Shown: positions 1-7,956, counted from the first letter of the stretch. The stretch: 32,649 nt of DNA from Patescibacteria group bacterium AH-259-L05 (GCA_027717985.1 JALLOO010000009.1:1-32649), one strand, 5' to 3'. Notes: a model not told the origin generated them from the sequence alone. A program made the numbers and translations.

Positions 1-14
1 GTGAAAAAATATGA

Positions 15-20
15 TATAAT
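15..20 (+). promoter_or_regulatory. -10 box TATAAT in TGATATAAT context for the 58-240 ORF
   Basis: atgatataat about 40 nt upstream of an SD-preceded ORF; the -35 region is at the window edge. Confidence 0.5.
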
Positions 21-57
21 ATAGATAACAATAAACAAAAAAACAAAGGAGGCAACC

Positions 58-240
58 ATGCTTCGAAAGAAATCAATATTTCATGCTTGTGTTCTATTCG
101 CTATCGTGACGCTGATTTCTGTCGGTCTTGGGGTAGGAACATATTTAGAATCCCATGATCTGATAGCAACTTTCGTACCAGGAGTCACTTTATTCCTTTT
201 TGGTGGGTACATGTCTCTCGAGGTATTTCTAAGAGGATGA
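58..240 (+). CDS. small two-TM membrane protein, 60 aa, unknown function
   Basis: aaaggaggcaaccATG; two hydrophobic segments; followed by a hairpin terminator. Confidence 0.65.
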   Translation: MLRKKSIFHACVLFAIVTLISVGLGVGTYLESHDLIATFVPGVTLFLFGGYMSLEVFLRG

Positions 241-254
241 TAGTAATAAATAGT

Positions 255-283
255 GGTCACTCATTAACCAACAATGAGTGACC
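255..283 (+). terminator. hairpin terminator
   Basis: GGTCACTCATT-aaccaac-AATGAGTGACC followed by TTATTTAG. Confidence 0.65.
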
Positions 284-439
284 TTATTTAGTAAAACAAA
301 GTATTGATTAGTTACCATATAGAGGATGATTCTTTAATCCAACCAAGCAGGTTCTCATAACGTCCAACGTGGAGAGTTTTTATTTTTGGGGAAAAGTGGT
401 GTTGACACGGTGACATTTTAAACGACTTGATGCGGGCTA

Positions 440-468
440 TTGACAAGAACAGAAGAATATGATATACT
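440..468 (+). promoter_or_regulatory. sigma70-type promoter (TTGACA-17-TATACT)
   Basis: TTGACA 440-445, 17-nt spacer, TATACT 463-468. Confidence 0.85.
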
Positions 469-485
469 ATATATAGTCATGGCAT

Positions 486-549
486 GGCGCTATGACATAG
501 AACCTTTCAGCGCCCGGATGGGCTCAAAGGGTCGGATGACCCAGGAGGT
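486..549 (+). promoter_or_regulatory. structured 5' leader with two GGAU-loop hairpins next to the SD
   Basis: GCCC-GGAT-GGGC (512-523) and GGGTC-GGAT-GACCC (529-542) followed by AGGAGGT; alternative stem GGCGCT(486-491)/AGCGCC(509-514). Confidence 0.5.
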
Positions 550-553
550 AACA

Positions 554-1027
554 ATGTTAACCCAAAAAACGAGAAGAGCGCAAACGGTTGAACAACAGAA
601 ACGCCTTATTAATCGTGACTTTCCTTGGATGTGGGCGTTAATGAATCATTGGCGTTTTGGTCTGCATACCATCTACGCAGGCTATCCAGATTCGTCTTTG
701 ATAAACACGCTCTCGGGACCATGCGTTGATAAACATTGGCACGGGATGAATTATGAATACTGGATTCGGTGCGTTTGGCCACCCCGTGTTAGTCGTACTA
801 GCGTAGAAAAAGTGGTCCGCCTGAAATCCATTTCTAACCGCTCTTGGGCACAATGTATCATAGAAGAGGCTAAAGGAATGGATGTTCTTAATATTGTGAA
901 AGTCTTCTATGAAGGAATCGATAATGGAGATGAAGAGATACGAAAAGTGTTCAACATTTATCGTCCATCAAAGGGAGATAAATCCTTCGATCCTCTTCTT
1001 TATGAGCTCATGTGTCAATCAAGATGA
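554..1027 (+). CDS. hypothetical protein, 157 aa
   Basis: ATG 554 has SD aggaggt; the longer ORF from 440 would start inside the promoter. Confidence 0.65.
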   Translation: MLTQKTRRAQTVEQQKRLINRDFPWMWALMNHWRFGLHTIYAGYPDSSLINTLSGPCVDKHWHGMNYEYWIRCVWPPRVSRTSVEKVVRLKSISNRSWAQCIIEEAKGMDVLNIVKVFYEGIDNGDEEIRKVFNIYRPSKGDKSFDPLLYELMCQSR

Positions 1028-1049
1028 TGTAGCTAAAAGAGGAATATTC

Positions 1050-1076
1050 AAGGCGGTGCTGATAAAGCGCCGCCTT
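1050..1076 (+). terminator. hairpin downstream of the 554-1027 gene
   Basis: AAGGCGGTGC-tgataaa-GCGCCGCCTT. Confidence 0.5.
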
Positions 1077-1100
1077 AACTATTTTCTCATCAGGAAACAA

Positions 1101-1128
1101 ATAAAGCGCGGAAATTGTCGCGCTTTAT
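1101..1128. terminator. bidirectional terminator between convergent genes
   Basis: perfect ATAAAGCGCG-gaaattgt-CGCGCTTTAT; overlaps the 3' end of rocD. Confidence 0.6.
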
Positions 1129-2340
1129 TTATGTTGTCAAAACCTTTTCTATTTTCTCTAATCCTGTGGAGAGTTGTTCTTTGCTAATAATCAATGGTGG
1201 GCTTAAACGTAGTACATGATGATGTGCTTCCTTGCAAATTACTCCCTCTTTAAGAAGCGCTTCACAAAACCTACGAGCGCCACCAGCTTCTGGTTTAAGC
1301 TCTATACCAATCATTAAACCCTTGCCTCTTATTACCTTGATATAAGGACTTTTAATCTGGCGCAATTGTTCTATCGCATATATTCCTAATTCATGTGCTC
1401 TTTTTGGAATTTCTTGTTTTTGGACGATTTTGAGCGCTTTTCTTGCAACAGCGCATGCAAATGAGTAGCCGCCAAACGTACTTCCATCATCGCCAGGTTT
1501 ATAGTATTGCAGAATCTTTCTCGATCCTACAATAGCTGAAATAGGAACGATGCCACCTCCTAAACTTTTTCCTACAATCAGGATGTCTGGGATAATTCCT
1601 GCTTCTTTAAAACAGAAGAGACCACCGGTTCTTCCAAGGCCAGTTTGAATCTCATCAAGTAAAAGAAGAATATTTTCTCTATCACAAATTTCTCGGATTG
1701 TTTTTAAATAGTCATTTGAGGGGACGATTATACCACCCTCTCCCTGCACTGGTTCAACTAAAAATGCGATGGTATTTTTATTAATGGCATTTTCTAAAGC
1801 ATGAGGATCATTATAGGGAATGAGTTTGAATCCTGGCGTATGAGGGCCAAAATCATCTCTGTATTGTGGTTCACTTGAACAGCTAATAGCGGCAAGTGTT
1901 CTTCCATGAAAGTTATCCGTGCATACAATGATTTCTGCTGTATTTCTTTTCATCTCTTTTTTTCGATATGCATACATTCGTGCTGTTTTAACTGCTGCTT
2001 CAAATGCTTCAACACCAGAATTTTTTGGTAGCATCATGTCTAAGCCAGTAAGAGTAGTAAGTTCTTTGCCTAAAAGAGCAAGTTGATCATTATAACATGC
2101 TCTGGTCAATAACGCCCCGCTATCAAGATGCCGCTTGGCTGTATCGAGAATTTGCGGATGACCATGTCCTAGGTTCAGGGCAGAATATGCAGCCCAAAAG
2201 TCAAGATACTGGTTTCCTTCTGCGTCATAAACATAAATTCCTTTCCCTCGTGTCAAGTTAACCGGTAATGTATCATACGTGTTGGCAATAAACTGATTGT
2301 ACATAGTAATGATTTCAGCAGAAGATAGCTTTTGTTTCAT
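1129..2340 (-). CDS. rocD: ornithine-oxo-acid aminotransferase (class III PLP aminotransferase)
   Basis: LLTRACYND, MLPKNSGVEAFEAAVKTAR, LLLDEIQTGLGRTG, VGKSLGGG, HHVLRLSPPLIIS; SD aaaggaggtcaacgATG. Confidence 0.9.
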   Translation of the reverse strand: MKQKLSSAEIITMYNQFIANTYDTLPVNLTRGKGIYVYDAEGNQYLDFWAAYSALNLGHGHPQILDTAKRHLDSGALLTRACYNDQLALLGKELTTLTGLDMMLPKNSGVEAFEAAVKTARMYAYRKKEMKRNTAEIIVCTDNFHGRTLAAISCSSEPQYRDDFGPHTPGFKLIPYNDPHALENAINKNTIAFLVEPVQGEGGIIVPSNDYLKTIREICDRENILLLLDEIQTGLGRTGGLFCFKEAGIIPDILIVGKSLGGGIVPISAIVGSRKILQYYKPGDDGSTFGGYSFACAVARKALKIVQKQEIPKRAHELGIYAIEQLRQIKSPYIKVIRGKGLMIGIELKPEAGGARRFCEALLKEGVICKEAHHHVLRLSPPLIISKEQLSTGLEKIEKVLTT

Positions 2341-2374
2341 CGTTGACCTCCTTTTTAAGGAACAGTTACTAAAT

Positions 2375-2402
2375 ATTATATCATTTTAAGACAGGTTGTC
2401 AA
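2375..2402 (-). promoter_or_regulatory. rocD promoter (TTGACA-16-TATAAT)
   Basis: reverse strand ttgaca acctgtcttaaaatga tataat. Confidence 0.75.
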
Positions 2403-2418
2403 GGATACTCTTCTTTAG

Positions 2419-2447
2419 TTGACAGATTTAAAAAATTGTGATATAAT
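2419..2447 (+). promoter_or_regulatory. promoter (TTGACA-17-TATAAT) divergent from rocD
   Basis: ttgaca gatttaaaaaattgtga tataat. Confidence 0.85.
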
Positions 2448-2507
2448 TAAGCGAGAACATTACCATTGTTAAGGGAAAACAACAACGTATTAATAGGGAG
2501 GACAAAA

Positions 2508-3182
2508 ATGTGGTATTGGTTGATAGGTGCGGGACTTTTATTACTCTTGTATTGTTTTGTGCAAAGCTATATTGTTACGAAAGTTTTTATGGAGCTCAGT
2601 GCTCGCTCGTTAGTAAAGGAAGCAAAAAAGAAAGGGGTTCAAAAACCTTTTTTAGGGAATATGGTTGTGATGGAGGGCGAGATTACAGAAGATAAGGTAA
2701 TACGTGTAATCAGAGAGATTATGTGGCTTGAAAAAGAAGTTGAGGCACCTGAAATTAATATACTTTTGGATTCAATCGGGGGGAGTATTGTGGGTAGTCA
2801 TGCTATTTGTAAAGCTATGAAGAAGTCCCAAAAGTCAATAGTGATCAGGAGCTATAAAGCTTTTTCTTCTGCTGCACTTGTTCTCGCAAATGGTACAAAA
2901 GGAAAGCGATTTATATATGATGCTTCGGGAGTTTTTATTCATAACGGACATTTCGGGTCATCTTCTAAAACAGATTTTATTGTTCATGTATTATTCCCCT
3001 TACTAGTTAGAAATATGGACAGAATAGAGGGAAGATTGCTTTCAGGACAAACAGGACAACCTTTTGAAAGGCTGCTTGCTGATAGGAAAAACGAAACTGT
3101 TTTTACTGCTGAAGATGCAGTAGCGTATGGATTCGCAGACAATGTTTTTACTGGCAGGATAGTACCTTTGAGTCAAAAATAA
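2508..3182 (+). CDS. membrane-anchored ClpP-fold serine protease, 224 aa
   Basis: N-terminal TM; ClpP-like LDSIGGSIVGSHAI, KAFSSAALVLANGTKGKRF (Ser), SGVFIHNG (His), FERLLADRKN..FTAEDAVAYGFAD (Asp); SD gggagg before ATG 2508. Confidence 0.75.
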   Translation: MWYWLIGAGLLLLLYCFVQSYIVTKVFMELSARSLVKEAKKKGVQKPFLGNMVVMEGEITEDKVIRVIREIMWLEKEVEAPEINILLDSIGGSIVGSHAICKAMKKSQKSIVIRSYKAFSSAALVLANGTKGKRFIYDASGVFIHNGHFGSSSKTDFIVHVLFPLLVRNMDRIEGRLLSGQTGQPFERLLADRKNETVFTAEDAVAYGFADNVFTGRIVPLSQK

Positions 3183-3213
3183 GCGGTGAGATATCTCATC
3201 CGCTTATTTTTTT
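3181..3213 (+). terminator. hairpin terminator after the ClpP-like gene
   Basis: AAGCGG-TGAGATATCTCA-tCCGCTT followed by ATTTTTTT. Confidence 0.75.
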
Positions 3214-3219
3214 AAGAGG

Positions 3220-3248
3220 TTTACAGTATTAAAAAATAGTGGTATAAT
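3220..3248 (+). promoter_or_regulatory. promoter (TTTACA-17-TATAAT)
   Basis: tttaca gtattaaaaaatagtgg tataat. Confidence 0.8.
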
Positions 3249-3250
3249 AA

Positions 3251-3290
3251 AAGAACCTTTGAAAGGAATAATATTTGTATCCAAACTTTA
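3251..3290 (+). repeat. two-hairpin repeat family, copy E (internally deleted)
   Basis: aagaacctttgaaaggaataatatttgtatccaaacttta, shared with 12107-12179. Confidence 0.75.
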
Positions 3291-3508
3291 AACAATTTAA
3301 ATATATGCAGGGAGAAGAAAAACAAAATGTATCATATTACCGCTTGGTGACCTTGCTGGTCTTGATTGTTGTGTTTGTATGGGGATTTACGATTTTTCAA
3401 CTGGTTGTATATGTTAGCACTACCCAAGAACATGAAGAAATGCTGAAAGGTTTGACTGTTGAGCGGATTGATTATCGAGCATTTCATCAACCGGTTCAAA
3501 TTCAGTAG
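3275..3508 (+). CDS. small TM protein, paralogous to the N-terminus of the next gene
   Basis: YVSTTQEHEEMLKGLTVERIDYRAFH vs YISTTEAHEQMLKELTKERIDYLAMH; start TTG 3275 or ATG 3305. Confidence 0.6.
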   Translation: MYPNFKQFKYMQGEEKQNVSYYRLVTLLVLIVVFVWGFTIFQLVVYVSTTQEHEEMLKGLTVERIDYRAFHQPVQIQ

Positions 3509-3519
3509 GAGTGTATATT

Positions 3520-4359
3520 ATGGCAGAAGATTTAACCGTAAAACAATTACGTTTTGCAAAATGGTATCTTACCTATAAAAAGAGTTTGCGCTATATACTC
3601 ATTAGTTTTTTAGTTGTGATTAATGTGAGTTTGTGGGCATTAGCGCTCTATCAATTTATTTTTTATATCAGTACCACTGAAGCGCATGAGCAAATGTTGA
3701 AAGAGTTGACTAAAGAACGAATTGATTATCTTGCGATGCATAAACTATTTGCTCCGCATGATATTGTTATTAATAAATATATGGTGGTATATAATGAGGG
3801 GACAGGCTATGATTTGGTTGCAGATATTGAAAATTCAAACCAAAATTGGCGGGTAAGACAACTTGCTTATTATTTTATGTGGAGTGAAGGACAAAGTGAG
3901 GAAAAAACAACATTTTTATTACCCAATTCAAATAAACTGATATTTACGTTTGAACGGAATTTAGATTCTAAACCCAATAATCTCGAGCTTATTTTTTCTG
4001 ATGTTAGATGGAGACGGGTTCGCGAAGATAGGAAACTATTAGAAATTTTGCCGCAAATTAAAGTACGTGATATTGCGTTACAATATGTAGTGCCAGAAAA
4101 AGAATTAATTGCCCTTCCTAAGATAACATGGACCGTAGACAATCAATCGGTATATAGTTTTTGGCAGGTTAATTTTGTGGTGGTATTGTATAGTGGTAAT
4201 AAAATTTCAGGCATTAATGTTTTTCCGGCAAAAGAACTCATAGCAGGGCAGGAGCGTGAAGTTGAGTTTCGATGGCTTAACCCTCCAAAGTCAGATGCGA
4301 TAGAAATTCTATTGGAAATCAATGTGTTTGACTCCTCTATGTTCATGCCTGCTACTTAA
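3520..4359 (+). CDS. hypothetical protein with one N-terminal TM and a predicted extracytoplasmic domain
   Basis: taggagtg SD before ATG 3520; TM near residues 20-45. Confidence 0.75.
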   Translation: MAEDLTVKQLRFAKWYLTYKKSLRYILISFLVVINVSLWALALYQFIFYISTTEAHEQMLKELTKERIDYLAMHKLFAPHDIVINKYMVVYNEGTGYDLVADIENSNQNWRVRQLAYYFMWSEGQSEEKTTFLLPNSNKLIFTFERNLDSKPNNLELIFSDVRWRRVREDRKLLEILPQIKVRDIALQYVVPEKELIALPKITWTVDNQSVYSFWQVNFVVVLYSGNKISGINVFPAKELIAGQEREVEFRWLNPPKSDAIEILLEINVFDSSMFMPAT

Positions 4360-4371
4360 TTACGTTAACCA

Positions 4372-5472
4372 ATGAAGCGTTTTACTTTTCTTAAACGATT
4401 TGATACTGTTTTATTTATATTCATGGTGTTGCTTATCGCCTTGGGGCTAGCAACACTTTATAGTTTATCCCTTTCTTTTGAGCATGAGGGGATGAGCAAT
4501 TTTTCTAGACAACTGATTTTTACGGGTATTGGATTGGTATTATTTGGTGTGGTTTCGGTTACTGATTTTCGCTTTTTTCGCAGTGTTTCTTACTGGATAT
4601 ATATCATCACCATTTTACTTTTAGTTGCGGTGTTGATTTTTGGGGTGACCTTTCGTGGTGTCAAAGGATGGTTGAGTTTGGGGTTTTTTAATTTTCAGCC
4701 GACTGAATTAGCTAAGCTTGCCGTGATTTTAGTATTAGCGCATTTTTGGCAGGAAGCGCGGCGCCCCATCAAAATTACAGATGTTATGGTAAGCTTTGTT
4801 ATTGTTCTCCCGAGTATATATTTAATACTTCGCCAACCAGATTTGGGCTCTGCCGCGATGATTATTATTTTATGGATTGCTATTTTTTTATTGGTTGATA
4901 AAAATAAAAAGCATATTGCGGGCTTATTAGTAATCCTTATTATTATTGCATCGTTAAGTTGGATGTTTGTATTAGAAGATTATCAAAAAGATCGTATCTT
5001 TACCTATATTAATCCAGATTTAGATCCATTAGGGCGCGGTTATCAAATCACGCAGTCAATAGTGGCCGTTGGTTCAGGAGAGATTATCGGACGTGGTTTT
5101 GGCTTGGGTTCGCAATCGCAGCTGCATTTTTTACCCGCACCAGACACTGATTTTATTTTTGCGGTATTAGCTGAGGAGTTTGGTCTTATGGGGTCATTAT
5201 TACTTTTAGGGCTTTTTACCCTTTTGATATACCGATTGATACGAATTAGTGAAGTGGTATATGGTAATTTTAGTTTAGTGCTCGTATTGGGTATTACCTT
5301 ATATATATTTTTACAAATGGGAATTAATATTGGCATGAATATAGGGTTGATTCCCGTCATCGGGGTTCCCTTGCCATTGGTAAGTTACGGGGGGAGTTCA
5401 TTATTGATTAGTATGATAGCGGTTGCATTAGTGGAGAGCGTCGTAATGCATCAACCATTTACAAAAACATAA
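4372..5472 (+). CDS. rodA: rod shape-determining protein RodA (SEDS family)
   Basis: RQPDLGSAAM, LHFLPAPDTDFIFAVLAEEFG, GLIPVIGVPLPLVSYGGSS. Confidence 0.93.
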   Translation: MKRFTFLKRFDTVLFIFMVLLIALGLATLYSLSLSFEHEGMSNFSRQLIFTGIGLVLFGVVSVTDFRFFRSVSYWIYIITILLLVAVLIFGVTFRGVKGWLSLGFFNFQPTELAKLAVILVLAHFWQEARRPIKITDVMVSFVIVLPSIYLILRQPDLGSAAMIIILWIAIFLLVDKNKKHIAGLLVILIIIASLSWMFVLEDYQKDRIFTYINPDLDPLGRGYQITQSIVAVGSGEIIGRGFGLGSQSQLHFLPAPDTDFIFAVLAEEFGLMGSLLLLGLFTLLIYRLIRISEVVYGNFSLVLVLGITLYIFLQMGINIGMNIGLIPVIGVPLPLVSYGGSSLLISMIAVALVESVVMHQPFTKT

Positions 5473-5480
5473 GTATGTGA

Positions 5481-5486
5481 TATAAT
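5481..5486 (+). promoter_or_regulatory. extended -10 box TGTGATATAAT upstream of rplY
   Basis: TATAAT 5481-5486, 9 nt before ATG 5496. Confidence 0.5.
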
Positions 5487-5495
5487 CAATTGTCT

Positions 5496-6173
5496 ATGGA
5501 AACACTTAGTGCACAGGAGAGAAAAATAAAAGGACGAAAAACAAATTTTCTTCGGAACAAAAAAATTATCCCCGCGGTCGTGTACGGGCATGGTTTTGAT
5601 TCATTGCCTATTGAGATTTCATATACTGATTTTATAAAGGTGTATAAGGCAGCAGGGGAGAGCAGTTTAATTACGTTAGAGATAAAAAATAAACAACCTG
5701 TTAAAAGTTTAATTTATAAACTACAGTACCATCCGCTCACTGATAAAATTATTCATGTTGATTTTTATAAAATAAAAGCTGGTGAGAAGATTACGGTTGA
5801 AGTTGAGCTTACATTCAGGGGGGTATCGTCAGCGGTTAAAGATTTAGGCGGAACCTTAGTGACACCCTTGAGTAAAGTAGAGATAGAATGTTTGCCAGAA
5901 GATTTAATAGGTGAAATCGAAGTAGATATATCTGGCTTAAAGGAGTTTGGCGATGCAATCAGGGTCAGAGATTTAAACGTACCTTCAAAGGTGAAGATAT
6001 TACAGGATCTGAAAGAAGTAGTTACTATAGTTGAGCAGCCGCAAATAGAAGAAAGAGAGAAACCTGAAGAAGAAGTATCAAAAGAAGCTGAAGAGGGAAA
6101 ACAAGCAGAGGAAAAATCTGAAGAAGGGAGAAAAGAAGAGAAAAAGTCAGAAGGAGCGTCTGAGGTAAAATAG
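5496..6173 (+). CDS. rplY: 50S ribosomal protein L25 / CTC, acidic C-terminal tail
   Basis: AQERKIKGRKTNFLRNKKIIPAVVYGHG, VDFYKIKAGEKITVEVEL, DISGLKEFGDAIRVRDL. Confidence 0.9.
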   Translation: METLSAQERKIKGRKTNFLRNKKIIPAVVYGHGFDSLPIEISYTDFIKVYKAAGESSLITLEIKNKQPVKSLIYKLQYHPLTDKIIHVDFYKIKAGEKITVEVELTFRGVSSAVKDLGGTLVTPLSKVEIECLPEDLIGEIEVDISGLKEFGDAIRVRDLNVPSKVKILQDLKEVVTIVEQPQIEEREKPEEEVSKEAEEGKQAEEKSEEGRKEEKKSEGASEVK

Positions 6174-6182
6174 TGCCTATTT

Positions 6183-7211
6183 ATGCATTTGATAAGACAA
6201 AAAAAGACCATCCTTATTATTGCTGGTCTTTTTTTAATAATACTTTTTATTTTCGTATCGCGTAGCGGTAAGGATACATCAATGGTCCAAAAACAGCAGG
6301 ACACAGAAGCGTATACTCCGCAATTTTTAAAGCTTCCTATCTCTATGGTACTAGATAATTTTAAAGACGCTCGGCCGTTAAGCGGCATTGAAAACGCTTC
6401 TATTATATATGAAGTGCCGGTTGAAGGTGATATCACCCGCTTTTTAGGTATTTATAATCAAGAGTCGTTGCCGGATAAGATTGGGCCGATCAGATCAGCC
6501 CGGCCATATTTTGTTGAGTGGGCAGAAGAATATGGTGCGCTTTTTGTTCATGTGGGCGGTAGTCCCAAAGGATTAGATACGCTTCGGCAAAGTCAATATA
6601 TTCCGTATAGTATTAATGAGATGAGCTCTCATAGAATTTATTTTTGGCGTGATGGGCAGCGATCCATGCCGCACAATACCTATACGTCAGCGCAGTTAAT
6701 TGTCAATGTAATAGAGCAAAAAACTCTTATCAGCGAACCTCGATCAGATTTTAAATCCTGGTCATTCAAATCAGAGTCCCGACATCCGACATTAGAATAT
6801 ACTTCTGATGAGATTGAGCCTTCACAATTACCACGGTTATCTCAAATACTTAAAATTGATTATCGTGAGCCAGTGATTTGGCAGTATCGGGAAGTTGAAA
6901 ATGTGTATGTGCGACATCAAAATGGTGAAGTTTTTGTTGGCGAAAATAATTCTGAGGTACACGCAAAAAATATTGTTATACAAATTACTGATATTGTTCC
7001 CATAGATTCGCTTGATAGGCGTACGATTAGAACCACAGGAGCAGGAAATGCATTGATATTCCAGCAGGGGATAGTCATAAGAGGGACATGGATACGACAG
7101 GATCAATCTGCTCGTACTATATTTTATGATGAAAATGGTAAGGAAATAGAATTTGTCCTAGGAAATATATGGATTAACATTGTTTCGCCTGATCACCGCA
7201 TTCTTTATTAA
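6183..7211 (+). CDS. DUF3048 (YerB-like) protein
   Basis: VMLDNF-like MVLDNFKDARPLSGIENASIIYEVPVEGDITRFLGIYN, IGPIRSARPYFVEWAEEY; N-terminal TM. Confidence 0.85.
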   Translation: MHLIRQKKTILIIAGLFLIILFIFVSRSGKDTSMVQKQQDTEAYTPQFLKLPISMVLDNFKDARPLSGIENASIIYEVPVEGDITRFLGIYNQESLPDKIGPIRSARPYFVEWAEEYGALFVHVGGSPKGLDTLRQSQYIPYSINEMSSHRIYFWRDGQRSMPHNTYTSAQLIVNVIEQKTLISEPRSDFKSWSFKSESRHPTLEYTSDEIEPSQLPRLSQILKIDYREPVIWQYREVENVYVRHQNGEVFVGENNSEVHAKNIVIQITDIVPIDSLDRRTIRTTGAGNALIFQQGIVIRGTWIRQDQSARTIFYDENGKEIEFVLGNIWINIVSPDHRILY

Positions 7212-7228
7212 CCCTTGTCACCTTGGAA

Positions 7229-7276
7229 AACTTGGGGACCGAGTCCCCAAGTTAGGCTTAACTAAGCCTAATTTTT
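7229..7276 (+). terminator. double-hairpin terminator
   Basis: AACTTGGGGAC-cga-GTCCCCAAGTT overlapping TTAGGCTTA-AC-TAAGCCTAA then TTTTT. Confidence 0.8.
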
Positions 7277-7280
7277 GCTC

Positions 7281-7309
7281 TTGACAAGGATAAAAAAATA
7301 TGTTATACT
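7281..7309 (+). promoter_or_regulatory. promoter (TTGACA-17-TATACT)
   Basis: ttgaca aggataaaaaaatatgt tatact. Confidence 0.85.
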
Positions 7310-7359
7310 ATATATAATCTCAAGTATTGAGAAAAACCTTTGAAAAAGGAGGGAAGAAA

Positions 7360-7908
7360 ATGTCGAAAAGAACAAGAGGAGCCGTGAATATAGCAAGTGC
7401 GGTAGCCGTTCTGATTTTCCTTGGTTGGTCGATCAGGTATGCGGATAAGCAATCGCAGGAACCGCAGTGGGAGGGAACGCATTGGAACAGAAATCAGTTG
7501 CCAGCAGATGATCAATCGTCATGGGAATGGAAAGTTCATGCCAATATCAATATTAATGGTTGGTTAGAAAGCTATCTGTTCGGGAGTCAGGAAAGCGGAT
7601 ATCTAGAACTTTGGTATGGTAGAACAGATGATGGGATGAGCAAAATGAAGATATATACTGGCAAGGATGAATTCCATAACCTTGTTTGCCGCAGTGAAGA
7701 TGGTGTGGTGAAAGAGATGGGGAATCTCTTGTTAGGTTATCCATTTTTGCTGGAATTTAGAGACAATTATGTCTTCCGCACGTTACCCGATCATATACAA
7801 GATGAGCTGCGTAGAGCTATCTATTCTGTACCTGATTGGCTTGAAGATGAATATGAAGACAGCATTCCTGGCAACAGACAAGAATCTACGCCTATCTATA
7901 CTGCATAA
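7360..7908 (+). CDS. hypothetical membrane-anchored protein, 182 aa
   Basis: aaaggagggaagaaaATG; N-terminal TM; own promoter and terminator. Confidence 0.65.
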   Translation: MSKRTRGAVNIASAVAVLIFLGWSIRYADKQSQEPQWEGTHWNRNQLPADDQSSWEWKVHANININGWLESYLFGSQESGYLELWYGRTDDGMSKMKIYTGKDEFHNLVCRSEDGVVKEMGNLLLGYPFLLEFRDNYVFRTLPDHIQDELRRAIYSVPDWLEDEYEDSIPGNRQESTPIYTA

Positions 7909-7927
7909 CACGGTCAAAGAAATAAAG

Positions 7928-7956
7928 AAGTGGTTAAAGTCAAACTTTAACCACTT
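7928..7956 (+). terminator. hairpin terminator
   Basis: AAGTGGTTAAAGT-caa-ACTTTAACCACTT then TTgaatttt. Confidence 0.7.

Noticed and set aside
241-439. Possible tRNA or small RNA in the gap
   Set aside because: No cloverleaf or TpsiC-like signature; only the terminator hairpin is supportable.
440-553. Upstream part of ORF 440-1027 as coding
   Set aside because: It contains the TTGACA/TATACT promoter and structured leader; ATG 554 has a strong SD.
638-853. Antisense ORF, 71 aa
   Set aside because: Opposite the 554-1027 gene; no start signal or recognisable family.
909-1187. ORF of 92 aa on +
   Set aside because: Overlaps the 554 gene 3' end, two terminator hairpins and the rocD 3' end; no SD.
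3275-4359. One gene split by a frameshift
   Set aside because: Both ORFs contain the same N-terminal TM/motif, so this is a duplication, and the second has its own SD and ATG.
5765-6436. 223-aa antisense ORF opposite rplY
   Set aside because: Ser/Phe-rich product is the complement of the Lys/Glu-rich L25 tail; no independent support.
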